Positions 1-7,146 are shown, counted from the first letter of the stretch. The stretch: DNA of 14,965 nucleotides from Gammaproteobacteria bacterium (GCA_011371465.1 DRQL01000260.1:1-14965), one strand, 5' to 3'. Notes: generated by a model from the letters alone, not told the origin. Numbers and translations: made by a program.

Positions 1-2
1 AG

Positions 3-1628
3 GAAAACATTTTCTGTTTTACCAACAACATCCCGCAGCTGGATGGCGGTACTCACCTGGCCGGTTTTCGAGCCGCCCTGACGCGCACCCTGAACCAGTA
101 CATGGAGAAGCAGGTCACCAAGAAGAACAAGGTCAATACCACGGGTGACGATGCCAGGGAAGGATTGACCGCAGTGCTTTCCGTGAAGGTGCCCGACCCC
201 AAGTTTTCTTCGCAGACCAAGGAAAAACTGGTGTCATCCGAGGTAAAGGGGATCGTAGAATCCACGGTCTCCGACAAGCTGGAAAGCTATCTCCTTGAAA
301 ATCCTACAGATTCTAAGGCAATCATTGCGAAAATCGTGGAAGCGGCCATGGCACGCGAGGCGGCTCGCAAGGCGCGGGAAATGACGCGTCGCAAGGGCGC
401 GCTGGATATTGCCGGCTTGCCCGGCAAACTCGCGGACTGCCAGGAACGTGATCCGGCACAGTGCGAACTGTACCTGGTGGAGGGCGATTCCGCCGGCGGT
501 TCGGCCAAACAGGGCAGGGACCGGCGCACGCAGGCGATCCTGCCCCTGAAAGGGAAGATCCTGAACGTCGAGAAGGCACGTTTTGACAAAATGCTTTCTT
601 CGGTGGAGGTGGGAACGCTGATCACCGCGCTCGGCTGCGGCATTGGACGGGATGAATTCAATATCGAAAAGTTGCGCTACCACCGCATCATCATCATGAC
701 GGACGCCGATGTAGACGGTTCCCACATTCGCACCCTGCTGCTGACCTTCTTTTACCGCCAGATGCGCGAACTGATTGAACAGGGTTACGTGTATATTGCC
801 CAGCCACCCCTGTACAAGGCTAAAAAAGGCAAGCAAGAACAATATGTTAAAGATGATGCCGCGCTGCAGGAATACCTGATGCAGGCGGCAATGGATAAAG
901 CCAGCCTGTTTGTCAGTGAAGGGGCCCCGGCCCTGACCGGCCCCGGGCTGGAAAACCTGGCGAAACAGTACATGGCCGTCATGGCATCGATTCAGCGACT
1001 CGCGCGCCGCTACAACGCGATTGCACTGGAAAAGATCCTGTACATGCCGGCGCTGGAAGAAGTGGACCTGCACGACATGGACAAGATCCAGGCCTGGTGC
1101 GCCGAGCTGCAGGAACGCATCAACAGCGACCAGAAAGCCGGAGAGCGTTATTCGGTCACACTGGACCGGGACGAGGAACACGAAGGTTTCAAAATTCTCG
1201 TGGGCCGCATGACGCACGGCATCATTTCCAGTGCACAACAGATCCCGAGCGAGTTTTTTGCCAGCGCGGAGTACGGGCGCATGGTGGCGCTGGGTGAACA
1301 ACTTGACGGACTGCTGGGGGAAGGGGCTTTTGTCCAGCGTGGAGACAAACAAAAACCGGTTGCCAGTTTCAAACAGGCGATCGTCTGGCTCATGGAAGAA
1401 GCCAAACGCGGACAGCACATTCAGCGTTACAAGGGGCTGGGTGAAATGAACCCGGAACAGTTGTGGGAGACCACCATGAATCCCGATTCGCGACGCATGC
1501 TGCAGGTGCAGATCGAAGACGCGGTGGCTGCGGATGAAATCTTCACTACCCTGATGGGTGACCAGGTTGAACCGCGACGTGACTTTATCGAAAGCAACGC
1601 GCTGTCCGTTTCCAACCTCGACGTCTGA
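3..1628 (+). CDS. gyrB: DNA gyrase subunit B, C-terminal part (5' end outside window)
   Basis: ATPase subunit of DNA gyrase, which introduces negative supercoils as a GyrA2GyrB2 complex. The reading frame is open from the first complete codon (base 3) and begins inside the transducer domain (TNNIPQLDGGTHLAGFRAAL), so roughly the first third of the protein, with the ATP-binding domain, lies upstream of the window. About 541 residues are present. The TOPRIM domain shows the catalytic EGDSAGGSAKQGRDR motif (bases about 480-525) and the metal-binding DADVDGSH motif (about 700-723). Between this and the C-terminal QRYKGLGEMNPEQLW motif is the long insert typical of Gram-negative GyrB of about 800 residues; its presence, and the close match to GyrB rather than ParE wording, makes gyrB the firm call. 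It ends at TGA 1626-1628, convergent with the plsC-like gene. In gammaproteobacteria gyrB often follows dnaA-dnaN-recF, so the origin may lie to the left; that is inference. Confidence 0.97.
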   Translation, partial: ENIFCFTNNIPQLDGGTHLAGFRAALTRTLNQYMEKQVTKKNKVNTTGDDAREGLTAVLSVKVPDPKFSSQTKEKLVSSEVKGIVESTVSDKLESYLLENPTDSKAIIAKIVEAAMAREAARKAREMTRRKGALDIAGLPGKLADCQERDPAQCELYLVEGDSAGGSAKQGRDRRTQAILPLKGKILNVEKARFDKMLSSVEVGTLITALGCGIGRDEFNIEKLRYHRIIIMTDADVDGSHIRTLLLTFFYRQMRELIEQGYVYIAQPPLYKAKKGKQEQYVKDDAALQEYLMQAAMDKASLFVSEGAPALTGPGLENLAKQYMAVMASIQRLARRYNAIALEKILYMPALEEVDLHDMDKIQAWCAELQERINSDQKAGERYSVTLDRDEEHEGFKILVGRMTHGIISSAQQIPSEFFASAEYGRMVALGEQLDGLLGEGAFVQRGDKQKPVASFKQAIVWLMEEAKRGQHIQRYKGLGEMNPEQLWETTMNPDSRRMLQVQIEDAVAADEIFTTLMGDQVEPRRDFIESNALSVSNLDV

Positions 1629-1660
1629 ATCACAACGTTCATATAACCCCGTAGCATCCT

Positions 1661-1735
1661 GTAGGCTGGATTAGCGCCAGCGTAATCCAGCAGCCTGATG
1701 TCGGGTTACGGCGCTGCGCGCCTAACCCGACCTAC
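1661..1735. repeat. REP/BIME-like unit 1 (two facing hairpins, intact)
   Basis: The unit starts with the tetranucleotide GTAG (1661-1664), followed by a 9-bp perfect stem GCTGGATTA (1665-1673) / TAATCCAGC (1683-1691) with a 9-base loop. A second hairpin faces it: GTCGGGTTA (1700-1708) / TAACCCGAC (1723-1731), closed by CTAC (1732-1735), the reverse complement of GTAG. GTAG at the foot of a short hairpin is the layout of REP sequences associated with RAYT transposases, and two in opposite orientation make a BIME-like pair. It lies in the convergent gap between gyrB and the plsC-like gene, where such hairpins may limit read-through or protect 3' ends. No RAYT gene is in the window. Confidence 0.8.
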
Positions 1736-1822
1736 GTGATGGTAACCTCACCCTGGCGAGGTTCTTCATGCCGGGGAACGGTAACTTGCAGTTCAGACCG
1801 GACATAACATTCGCCGAATCCC

Positions 1823-1897
1823 GTAGGTCGGATTAGCGCTAGCGTAATCCGACAGCAGGGCGTCAGGTTACAGCGTTGCGCGCATAACCCGTTATAC
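1823..1897. repeat. REP/BIME-like unit 2 (second hairpin decayed)
   Basis: GTAG (1823-1826) is followed by the perfect stem GTCGGATTA (1827-1835) / TAATCCGAC (1845-1853) with loop GCGCTAGCG. Compared with unit 1 the stem has changed from GCTGG/CCAGC to GTCGG/CCGAC on both arms, so pairing is kept. The facing hairpin (1862-1897) has mismatches (GTCAGGTTA against TAACCCGTT) and has lost the clean CTAC end. Downstream, 1904-1920 resembles 2028-2044 after unit 3, so the duplicated segment is longer than the hairpins themselves. Confidence 0.75.
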
Positions 1898-1963
1898 GCA
1901 ATGGTAACGGGGACAGTCGGTGTTAGATGAATGCGCCAGGCGCGCGCCCGGAATCAGTAACCT

Positions 1964-2032
1964 GTAGGTCGGATTAGCGCCAGCGTAATCCGACAGGCAA
2001 GGTATCGGGTTACGGTGCTGCGTGTTTGTAAC
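1964..2032. repeat. REP/BIME-like unit 3 (right half truncated)
   Basis: GTAG (1964-1967) precedes the perfect stem GTCGGATTA (1968-1976) / TAATCCGAC (1986-1994). The facing arm ATCGGGTTA (2004-2012) is present but its partner and CTAC are lost. The tail at 2028-2044 matches the tail after unit 2 at 1904-1920 with two differences. I see no open reading frame, RNA gene or T-tailed intrinsic terminator in 1629-2078 beyond these three units. Confidence 0.7.
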
Positions 2033-2078
2033 AGGAACAGTCGGCGGTTGGCTGGACGCGCAATGCGCGCGCTCATAG

Positions 2079-2828
2079 TCAGGCGCCGGTCTTTAGCGTA
2101 GTGATCCGGTCCATCTGCGATTCTATCCAGTGTTCCGCTTCGGCCAGTATTTCCTGCGCTGATTTGTTTTTTGATACAATGGGCGGACCGATACGAATCT
2201 TTATCGTGCCCGGACGTTTTATGAAACTGCGGCGTGGCCAGTATTCACCGGCATTGTGTGCGATGGGCGTTACATCCGCGCCGGTACGCTCTGCCAGTAT
2301 GGCGCCGCCAATGCGATAACGCCCTTTGCTACCGGGTGCGGTCCGGGTTCCTTCGGGGAAAATAACGATCCAGTTACCCGCATCCAGACGTTCCTGCCCC
2401 TGTGTCACCAGTTGATCGATGGCCTTTCTGCCGGCGCCGCGGTCCAGTGCGATGGGGTGCATCATGTACATTCCCCAACCAAAGACAGGTACCCACAGCA
2501 GCTCGCGCTTGACGACCCAGGACTGTTTCCGGAACCAGAAATTCAGTATCAGGGTTTCCCAGGTCGACTGGTGTTTGGCAAAAATAATCCCCGCTTTGTC
2601 GGGAATGTTTTCCGTCCCCTTTACTTCGTAGTCCAGCTTGCAGCTTACCCGCAGCCACCAGATGGTTGCGGTTGACCAGCCGCGCGTGAGTGTAAAACGT
2701 TTCTCCAGCGGGAACGGAAAACTCAGCACCAGCAACAGGCCGAACACCAGAGTGAACGTTGCAAAGCCCAGCCAGAACAGAAAGGAGCGCAGGTAAAGAA
2801 CCGCATCAGCGGGTTGCCGTTCCCTCAT
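2079..2828 (-). CDS. PlsC-family 1-acyl-sn-glycerol-3-phosphate (lysophospholipid) acyltransferase
   Basis: Membrane-bound enzyme that would transfer a fatty acyl chain to lysophosphatidic acid, giving phosphatidic acid. From the ATG at 2828 it is 249 residues. A hydrophobic segment near residues 11-36 (FLFWLGFATFTLVFGLLLVL) anchors it. Motif I is KHQSTWET, an HX4E form of the usual HX4D, and motif III is FPEGTR, which binds the glycerol phosphate; LDRGAGRKAI is the motif II region. It is the last gene of the glyQ-glyS-mazG-like operon. The stop of the preceding gene (2831-2833) lies 2 bases from this ATG, so coupling is likely. A TTG at 2834 would add two residues and overlap the upstream stop; I prefer ATG. 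Many gammaproteobacteria have a plsC-like gene in this glyS neighbourhood. The exact acceptor lipid cannot be read from sequence. Confidence 0.9.
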   Translation of the reverse strand: MRERQPADAVLYLRSFLFWLGFATFTLVFGLLLVLSFPFPLEKRFTLTRGWSTATIWWLRVSCKLDYEVKGTENIPDKAGIIFAKHQSTWETLILNFWFRKQSWVVKRELLWVPVFGWGMYMMHPIALDRGAGRKAIDQLVTQGQERLDAGNWIVIFPEGTRTAPGSKGRYRIGGAILAERTGADVTPIAHNAGEYWPRRSFIKRPGTIKIRIGPPIVSKNKSAQEILAEAEHWIESQMDRITTLKTGA

Positions 2829-2830
2829 AC

Positions 2831-3187
2831 TCAAGACCCGGGCGTGTCCTGCTTCATGCCGCGGAACTCGGATACACGGATGCGCCCGTTGACCATGCGG
2901 GATTCGCGCTGCATGAGCCGATCCATTTTTTTCCAGAAGGCATCGCGCAGGTCAAAGTCGGCGGCAATGGCTGTACCGATAATCAGGATGAACAGGTCAG
3001 CCACTTCTTCAGCGAGTTCATCGCGGTCCTTGCCCTTGGTTACGCAGGCAGAGATCTCTCCCAGCTCTTCCGCCATCAGTGCCAGGCGATAGGTCATTTC
3101 CTCACCACCGGTGTTTTTAAAATCATGCTTGTCGTGAAACGCCTGCACGGCGTCCAGCATGGCCTGGTAGGAATCCCGGTCTGTCAT
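2831..3187 (-). CDS. MazG-like nucleotide pyrophosphohydrolase
   Basis: A 118-residue all-alpha NTP-pyrophosphohydrolase-like protein, expected to hydrolyse a nucleoside triphosphate (or related nucleotide) to the monophosphate and pyrophosphate. The family metal-binding pattern ExxE...ExxD is visible: EELGE (E41, E44) and, about 17 residues later, EEVAD (E61, D64). This is a short single-domain form, about half the size of classical two-domain MazG. The ATG at 3187 is 8 bases past the glyS stop, with GGGAG as ribosome binding site overlapping that stop, so the gene is clearly part of the glyQS operon. Substrate is unknown: housecleaning of damaged nucleotides is the usual guess. In many relatives gmhB sits between glyS and plsC; here this gene occupies that place. 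Confidence 0.85.
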   Translation of the reverse strand: MTDRDSYQAMLDAVQAFHDKHDFKNTGGEEMTYRLALMAEELGEISACVTKGKDRDELAEEVADLFILIIGTAIAADFDLRDAFWKKMDRLMQRESRMVNGRIRVSEFRGMKQDTPGS

Positions 3188-3195
3188 CAGCTCCC

Positions 3196-5271
3196 TCAGC
3201 TCTGTAAACGTGAAAGATCGGCAACGCGGAGAAACAGGCGCCCAAGGCGTTGTAACAGGGCAAGCCGGTTGGCACGCAGACGGTCATCTTCCACCATGAC
3301 CATCACCTGGTCGAAAAAGGTATCGACGTTGGCGCGCAAGCCGGCCAGTTGTTTGAGCGCCGGTGTGTAGTCGCCCGCTTCCAGCAAGGGTGTAACACGG
3401 GCGCTGAGTTGTTCCAGCTGTTCGGCCAGCTGCTTTTCAGCCGGGTCGGCCAGCAGGTCGTTATCCACCTGCTCAGGTATGCGCTGTTCGGTCTTTTTCA
3501 GAATATTGGCGATGCGCTTGTTGGCGGCGGCCAGGCTTTCCGCCTCCGGCAACTGGCGGAATACCTGGCAGGCGCGTACGCGCCGGTCAAAGTCGAGCAG
3601 CCGTACCGGGCGGGTTGCCAGCACGGCATCGATCAGGTCGACCCGGATACCGGAGTCCTGGTAATAGGCGCGCAGGCGATCCATCACGTAACTGAATACC
3701 GCATCGGTCACCGACGCGGCATTCAGCGCCGGGTCAAAACCGGCAGCGGCCTCGTTCAGCAGGGCTTCAAGGTCAATATCCAGTTCCCGTTCGATACATA
3801 AACGGACCAGGCCGAGTGCTGCGCGACGCAGGGCAAAGGGATCCCTGACCCCGCTGGGTTGCTGTCCAATGGCAAAAATGCCGGTCAGGCTGTCGAGCCG
3901 GTCGGCGATGGCCAGCGCCTGGCCTTCCCGGCTGTCCGGCAGGGCATCGCCGGCGAAGCGTGGCCGGTAGTGTTCCTCGATGGCATTTGCCACCGCATCG
4001 GGCTCACCGTCGTGACTCGCGTAATAGCGCCCCATGATGCCCTGCAGTTCGGGAAATTCGTACACCATGCTGGTAAGCAGGTCGCATTTGCACAGGCGTG
4101 CAGCGCGTTCGGCCCAGGCCGCCTTGCCGCCGATCTGTTCAGCGATGGTAGCGGCCAGCTTCGCCACCCGTTCCTGCTTGTCGTACAGGGAACCGAGTTT
4201 CTCCTGGAAGATCATGCTGCGCAGTCCGTCAGCACGCTGCTCCAGGGTTTGTTTGCGGTCCTGGTCCCAGAAAAAGGCGGCGTCCGCCAGGCGCGGGCGT
4301 ATCACGCGTTCATTGCCGGCCTGGATCTGTTGCGGATCCTTGCTGACCAGGTTGGCAACGGTAATAAAATTCGCCATCAGCTGTCCGTCCCCGTCGACCA
4401 CGGGGAAATATTTCTGGTGGTCCTGCATGCTGGAAATCAGCGCCTCGGACGGGACCTGCAGAAACGCGTCATCGAAGCGACCGGAGATGGCCACCGGCCA
4501 TTCCACCAGCGCAGTGACTTCATTCAGCAGCTCGTCATCGATGACCGCCCGGCCGCCCAGTTTTTCGGCCTGCTCCAGCACCTGGGCCCGGATCGCCTCG
4601 CGGCGCAGCGAATAGTCGGCCAGTACGTAGCCTTCGGATTCCAGTATGGGGAGATAGGCTTCGGGCTCCGCGAGGTAGATGGGATCCGGGTGATGGAAGC
4701 GATGGCCACGGGTATAGCGGTCTGCCTGAATCCCGAGGATTTCCGCGTCGATGACTTCATCACCAAACAGCAATACCACCCAGTGCACCGGTCGTACGAA
4801 TTCTTCACTGCGGTCACCCCAGCGCATGCGCCGGGGAATCGGCAGACCGGCCAGCGCCTGGTGCACGATGCCGGGAATCAGACCGGCCGTTGCTTCACCC
4901 TTTACCGTGGCGCGGAAAGACAGCCAGCTGCCCTTCGCGGTTTCCTGCTGGTCCAGCTGTTCGACTGCCACGCCGCAGGATCTGGCAAAACCAAGGGCCG
5001 CTTGCGTGGGGCAGCCATCGTCGTCGAACGCGGCAGCCAGTGCCGGACCGCGTCGTACCGTTTCGCGGTCTGCCTGTGCGGTTGGCAATTTCCTGACCAG
5101 CAGTGCGAGCCGGCGCGGGGCTGCGTAGGCGACGATGCCCTGGGGCCCCAGCGTGGCCTCCTGTAATCCCTTTTCCACACCCTCGGCAAACGCAGTGGAC
5201 AGTTTGCGCAGGGCTTTGGGTGGCAGCTCTTCGGTGCCGATCTCTATCAGCAGGTCGCGGGCTTCACTCAT
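3196..5271 (-). CDS. glyS: Glycyl-tRNA synthetase beta subunit
   Basis: Beta subunit of the bacterial alpha2beta2 glycyl-tRNA synthetase; it binds tRNA-Gly while the alpha subunit carries the adenylation site. It has 691 residues, close to the 689 of E. coli. The N-terminal signature LLIEIGTEELPPKALRKL, RRMRWGDRSEEFVRPVHWV near residue 150, and MVYEFPELQGIMGRYYA in the HD-like middle region are all typical. The C-terminal part (about 560-690) is the DALR-type anticodon-binding helical domain. Its ATG overlaps the glyQ stop in an ATGA junction (5268-5271), indicating coupled translation and equal subunit supply. Nothing is truncated. Confidence 0.98.
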   Translation of the reverse strand: MSEARDLLIEIGTEELPPKALRKLSTAFAEGVEKGLQEATLGPQGIVAYAAPRRLALLVRKLPTAQADRETVRRGPALAAAFDDDGCPTQAALGFARSCGVAVEQLDQQETAKGSWLSFRATVKGEATAGLIPGIVHQALAGLPIPRRMRWGDRSEEFVRPVHWVVLLFGDEVIDAEILGIQADRYTRGHRFHHPDPIYLAEPEAYLPILESEGYVLADYSLRREAIRAQVLEQAEKLGGRAVIDDELLNEVTALVEWPVAISGRFDDAFLQVPSEALISSMQDHQKYFPVVDGDGQLMANFITVANLVSKDPQQIQAGNERVIRPRLADAAFFWDQDRKQTLEQRADGLRSMIFQEKLGSLYDKQERVAKLAATIAEQIGGKAAWAERAARLCKCDLLTSMVYEFPELQGIMGRYYASHDGEPDAVANAIEEHYRPRFAGDALPDSREGQALAIADRLDSLTGIFAIGQQPSGVRDPFALRRAALGLVRLCIERELDIDLEALLNEAAAGFDPALNAASVTDAVFSYVMDRLRAYYQDSGIRVDLIDAVLATRPVRLLDFDRRVRACQVFRQLPEAESLAAANKRIANILKKTEQRIPEQVDNDLLADPAEKQLAEQLEQLSARVTPLLEAGDYTPALKQLAGLRANVDTFFDQVMVMVEDDRLRANRLALLQRLGRLFLRVADLSRLQS

Positions 5272-6188
5272 GCGGACCTCTCCCGGGGCAGCAGCGGGAA
5301 ACCCAGTGATTCGCGACGTTCGTAGTAGGCCTTCGCGACGGCTCTCGCCAGCGCACGCACGCGCAGAATGAAACGTTGCCGTTCGGTAACGGAAATGGCG
5401 CTGCGCGCATCCAGCAGGTTAAAGGTATGCGAAGCTTTCAGCATCAGTTCGTACGCGGGCAGCGGCAGGCCGGCCTCGATCAGCGCCTGGCTGTCTGTTT
5501 CACAGCTGTCGAACCAGTGAAACAGCTCTTTGGTGTTGGCGTGTTCGAAATTGAAGGCTGACATCTCCACTTCGTTCTGGTGGAACACGTCCCCGTACAG
5601 CACACGGCCCTGCGGCCCTTCGGTCCATACCAGGTCGAACACGCTTTCCACGCCCTGCAGGTACATGGCAATGCGTTCCAGCCCGTAGGTGATTTCACCG
5701 CTCACCGGTCGGCAGTCCAGGCCACCGACCTGCTGGAAATAGGTAAACTGGGTGACTTCCATCCCGTTCAGCCAGATCTCCCAGCCCAGTCCCCAGGCGC
5801 CCAGCGTGGGGGATTCCCAGTTGTCCTCGACAAAGCGGATGTCGTGCACCAGGGGATCGATACCCAGTTCTTTCAGTGAATCCAGGTACAGTTCCTGGAT
5901 GTTGTCCGGGCTGGGTTTCAGCAATACCTGGAACTGGTAGTAATGCTGCAGGCGGTTGGGGTTTTCGCCGTAGCGGCCGTCGGTGGGGCGCCGCGAAGGT
6001 TGCACATAGGCGGTACGCCAGGGCTCCGGTCCGATGGAGCGCAGGAAGGTCGCCGGGTGGAAAGTGCCGGCGCCGACTTCCATATCGTAGGGCTGCAGGA
6101 TCACGCAGCCCTGGCGTGACCAGTAGGCCTGCAGTGCGAGAATCAGGCCCTGGAAGGTGGTGGCCGGAGATGTCGTCGTGGTGGTCAA
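5268..6188 (-). CDS. glyQ: Glycyl-tRNA synthetase alpha subunit
   Basis: Catalytic alpha subunit that activates glycine with ATP and, with GlyS, charges tRNA-Gly. The 306-residue product carries FQGLILALQAYWSRQGC near the N-terminus, EVGAGTFHPATFLR, YVQPSRRPTDGRYGENPNRL, and LGAWGLGWEIWLNGMEVTQF, all family hallmarks. Conservation begins at about residue 12, so the start is uncertain. The TTG at 6188 (followed by a run of five Thr codons) gives the expected length; no in-frame ATG exists just upstream, and a CTG at 6215 is the alternative. An ATG in another frame at 6205 opens a 6-codon ORF whose TGA overlaps the TTG. It is the first gene of the minus-strand operon glyQ-glyS-mazG-like-plsC-like. 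Confidence 0.97.
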   Translation of the reverse strand: MTTTTTSPATTFQGLILALQAYWSRQGCVILQPYDMEVGAGTFHPATFLRSIGPEPWRTAYVQPSRRPTDGRYGENPNRLQHYYQFQVLLKPSPDNIQELYLDSLKELGIDPLVHDIRFVEDNWESPTLGAWGLGWEIWLNGMEVTQFTYFQQVGGLDCRPVSGEITYGLERIAMYLQGVESVFDLVWTEGPQGRVLYGDVFHQNEVEMSAFNFEHANTKELFHWFDSCETDSQALIEAGLPLPAYELMLKASHTFNLLDARSAISVTERQRFILRVRALARAVAKAYYERRESLGFPLLPRERSA

Positions 6189-6218
6189 GATGCGTGGTCG
6201 GTCATTTGTTTTCAGGAA

Positions 6219-6232
6219 AGCCGCGCAGTATA
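6219..6232 (-). promoter_or_regulatory. Candidate -10 box for glyQ operon
   Basis: On the minus strand TATACT (6232-6227) is one base from the sigma-70 -10 consensus and would start transcription near 6219-6220, about 30 bases before the TTG start of glyQ. No good -35 hexamer is seen at 16-18 bases upstream, so the box is only suggestive. Confidence 0.45.
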
Positions 6233-6293
6233 GCTTGAGCTGTGCACGGGATGTAGCGCATAGCGGATAAATTCAGCTAATTTAAGGATCTAA

Positions 6294-6422
6294 GGAAGCT
6301 CTGATTCATTCGTCATTGCGAGGAACGAAGTGACGCGGCAATCTCCAACGGGTTGATTCCATTGCATGAGATTGCCGCGCTACGCTCGCAATGACAGGAA
6401 TTCTGAATGAATCAGAGGTTCC
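6294..6422. mobile_element. MITE-like palindromic element, 129 bp
   Basis: Terminal inverted repeats of 18 bases bound the element: GGAAGCTCTGATTCATTC (6294-6311) and GAATGAATCAGAGGTTCC (6405-6422), pairing at 17 of 18 positions. Inside are a second pair of inverted arms, 6312-6344 and 6369-6395, starting GTCATTGCGAG and ending GCGGCAATCT when read inwards; they differ by a 12- versus 6-base centre, so the whole element folds into a long hairpin. It has no coding capacity. TCATTGCGAG...GCGGCAATC repeats of this kind are seen in many bacterial genomes as miniature transposable elements. I do not see a clear target-site duplication. It sits between the divergent glyQ and hypothetical-gene promoters. 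Confidence 0.75.
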
Positions 6423-6437
6423 CCAGGCTTCAAGAAG

Positions 6438-6458
6438 TATAATTTATCGGCCGATAAA
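6438..6458 (+). promoter_or_regulatory. TATAAT box overlapped by a 16-bp palindrome (candidate operator)
   Basis: A perfect sigma-70 -10 hexamer TATAAT lies at 6438-6443. It is overlapped by a perfect 16-bp palindrome, TTTATCGGCCGATAAA at 6443-6458, whose centre falls at the expected transcription start near 6450. Binding of a dimeric regulator here would block initiation. No convincing -35 is seen at the right distance; it would fall in the end of the MITE-like element. The gene starts 32 bases downstream of the palindrome. Confidence 0.5.
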
Positions 6459-6489
6459 CTTTGTGAGGGAACGTATACCGAGGTGCAGT

Positions 6490-7062
6490 ATGAAGTCGCT
6501 GGTCTTACAACCGACTGAGGTCGCCCAATGGCACGCACTGGTCTCTGAAGCGCAGCTTGCCAGTCATCGTAATCTTGAAGAAGGGATTGAATCCTATCTG
6601 GTTTTCCTGTTGATGCGGTTTGCCGACCGGCCCGAGCTGGCGCGCAGGATCATGGCGCTGGAATTCCTGCGGGCGCAGCAGGAGCAGGGCCAGAGAACCG
6701 AACGGTTGCGCGATGTTGGCGACCAATGCCTGCTGTTTTCCGGCCTTTTCCCGCAAATCGCAGAACGCCGCCAGGTCAAGGTGAGCTATTTCGTGGCGCT
6801 GGGACGCAGCGCCTATGACCAGCTGGCAACGATCGTTGACCGGCAAAGTGACCAGCTCTATACCCGCCTGACACAGGCCTTCGTGGGTATCATGGATGTC
6901 CTGCACGCCATGCGCGGACTTTCCGGCCAGCCGGTGCTCGATCCGCTGGCGGCCGCCGAACTGTGGGCGGAGACCGGCAGTCAGAGTGCGTACCAGGCGA
7001 TCTCTCCGGACAGCGGGGCGGTACCGGCCCCGCCCGGGCAGTTTTCCAGGCGCTCGCACTGA
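6490..7062 (+). CDS. Hypothetical protein, helical, unknown function
   Basis: I do not recognise this protein. The ATG at 6490 has a ribosome binding site GAGGTG (6480-6485) 4 bases upstream, so I use it rather than an in-frame ATG at 6391 that lies inside the MITE-like element. It gives 190 residues, mostly predicted helix, with no signal peptide and no membrane segment. Features seen are NLEEGIESYLVFLLMRF near residues 25-41, a Glu/Gln/Arg-rich helix (RAQQEQGQRTERLRDVGD) and SYFVALGRSAYDQLA near 100-115; the last 30 residues are Pro/Gly-rich and probably disordered. No cysteine cluster or nucleotide-binding motif is evident. It has normal codon use beside its neighbours. It stands alone with 84 bases before the thiolation operon, which may or may not be co-transcribed. 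Confidence 0.8.
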   Translation: MKSLVLQPTEVAQWHALVSEAQLASHRNLEEGIESYLVFLLMRFADRPELARRIMALEFLRAQQEQGQRTERLRDVGDQCLLFSGLFPQIAERRQVKVSYFVALGRSAYDQLATIVDRQSDQLYTRLTQAFVGIMDVLHAMRGLSGQPVLDPLAAAELWAETGSQSAYQAISPDSGAVPAPPGQFSRRSH

Positions 7063-7092
7063 ATTACCCTGTAAAGTTTCAAACAATGAGGC

Positions 7093-7128
7093 AGCCTGCA
7101 TAGGCTACAATGCGCGTTTGCATGCAGG
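7093..7128 (+). promoter_or_regulatory. Inverted repeat flanking a TACAAT box upstream of the thiolation operon
   Basis: GCCTGCAT (7093-7100) and ATGCAGGC (7121-7128) form a perfect 8-bp inverted repeat with a 20-base spacer. The spacer holds TACAAT (7105-7110), one base from the -10 consensus, 36 bases before the ATG of the PP-loop gene. No good -35 is visible. It could be an operator pair or an RNA hairpin. Confidence 0.35.
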
Positions 7129-7146
7129 CGCTGTTCCGCAACGATC

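Noticed and set aside
234..1418. Antisense open frame of 394 codons within gyrB
   Set aside because: Shadow of the certain gyrB frame, with a His/Phe/Gln-rich composition typical of reversed coding sequence.
3859..5166. Antisense open frame of 435 codons within glyS
   Set aside because: Shadow of the certain glyS frame; no recognisable domain and no ribosome binding site in an intergenic setting.
6391..6489. N-terminal extension of the 190-residue hypothetical protein
   Set aside because: The extra codons fall in the MITE-like element and the TATAAT/palindrome region; the ATG at 6490 has a proper ribosome binding site.
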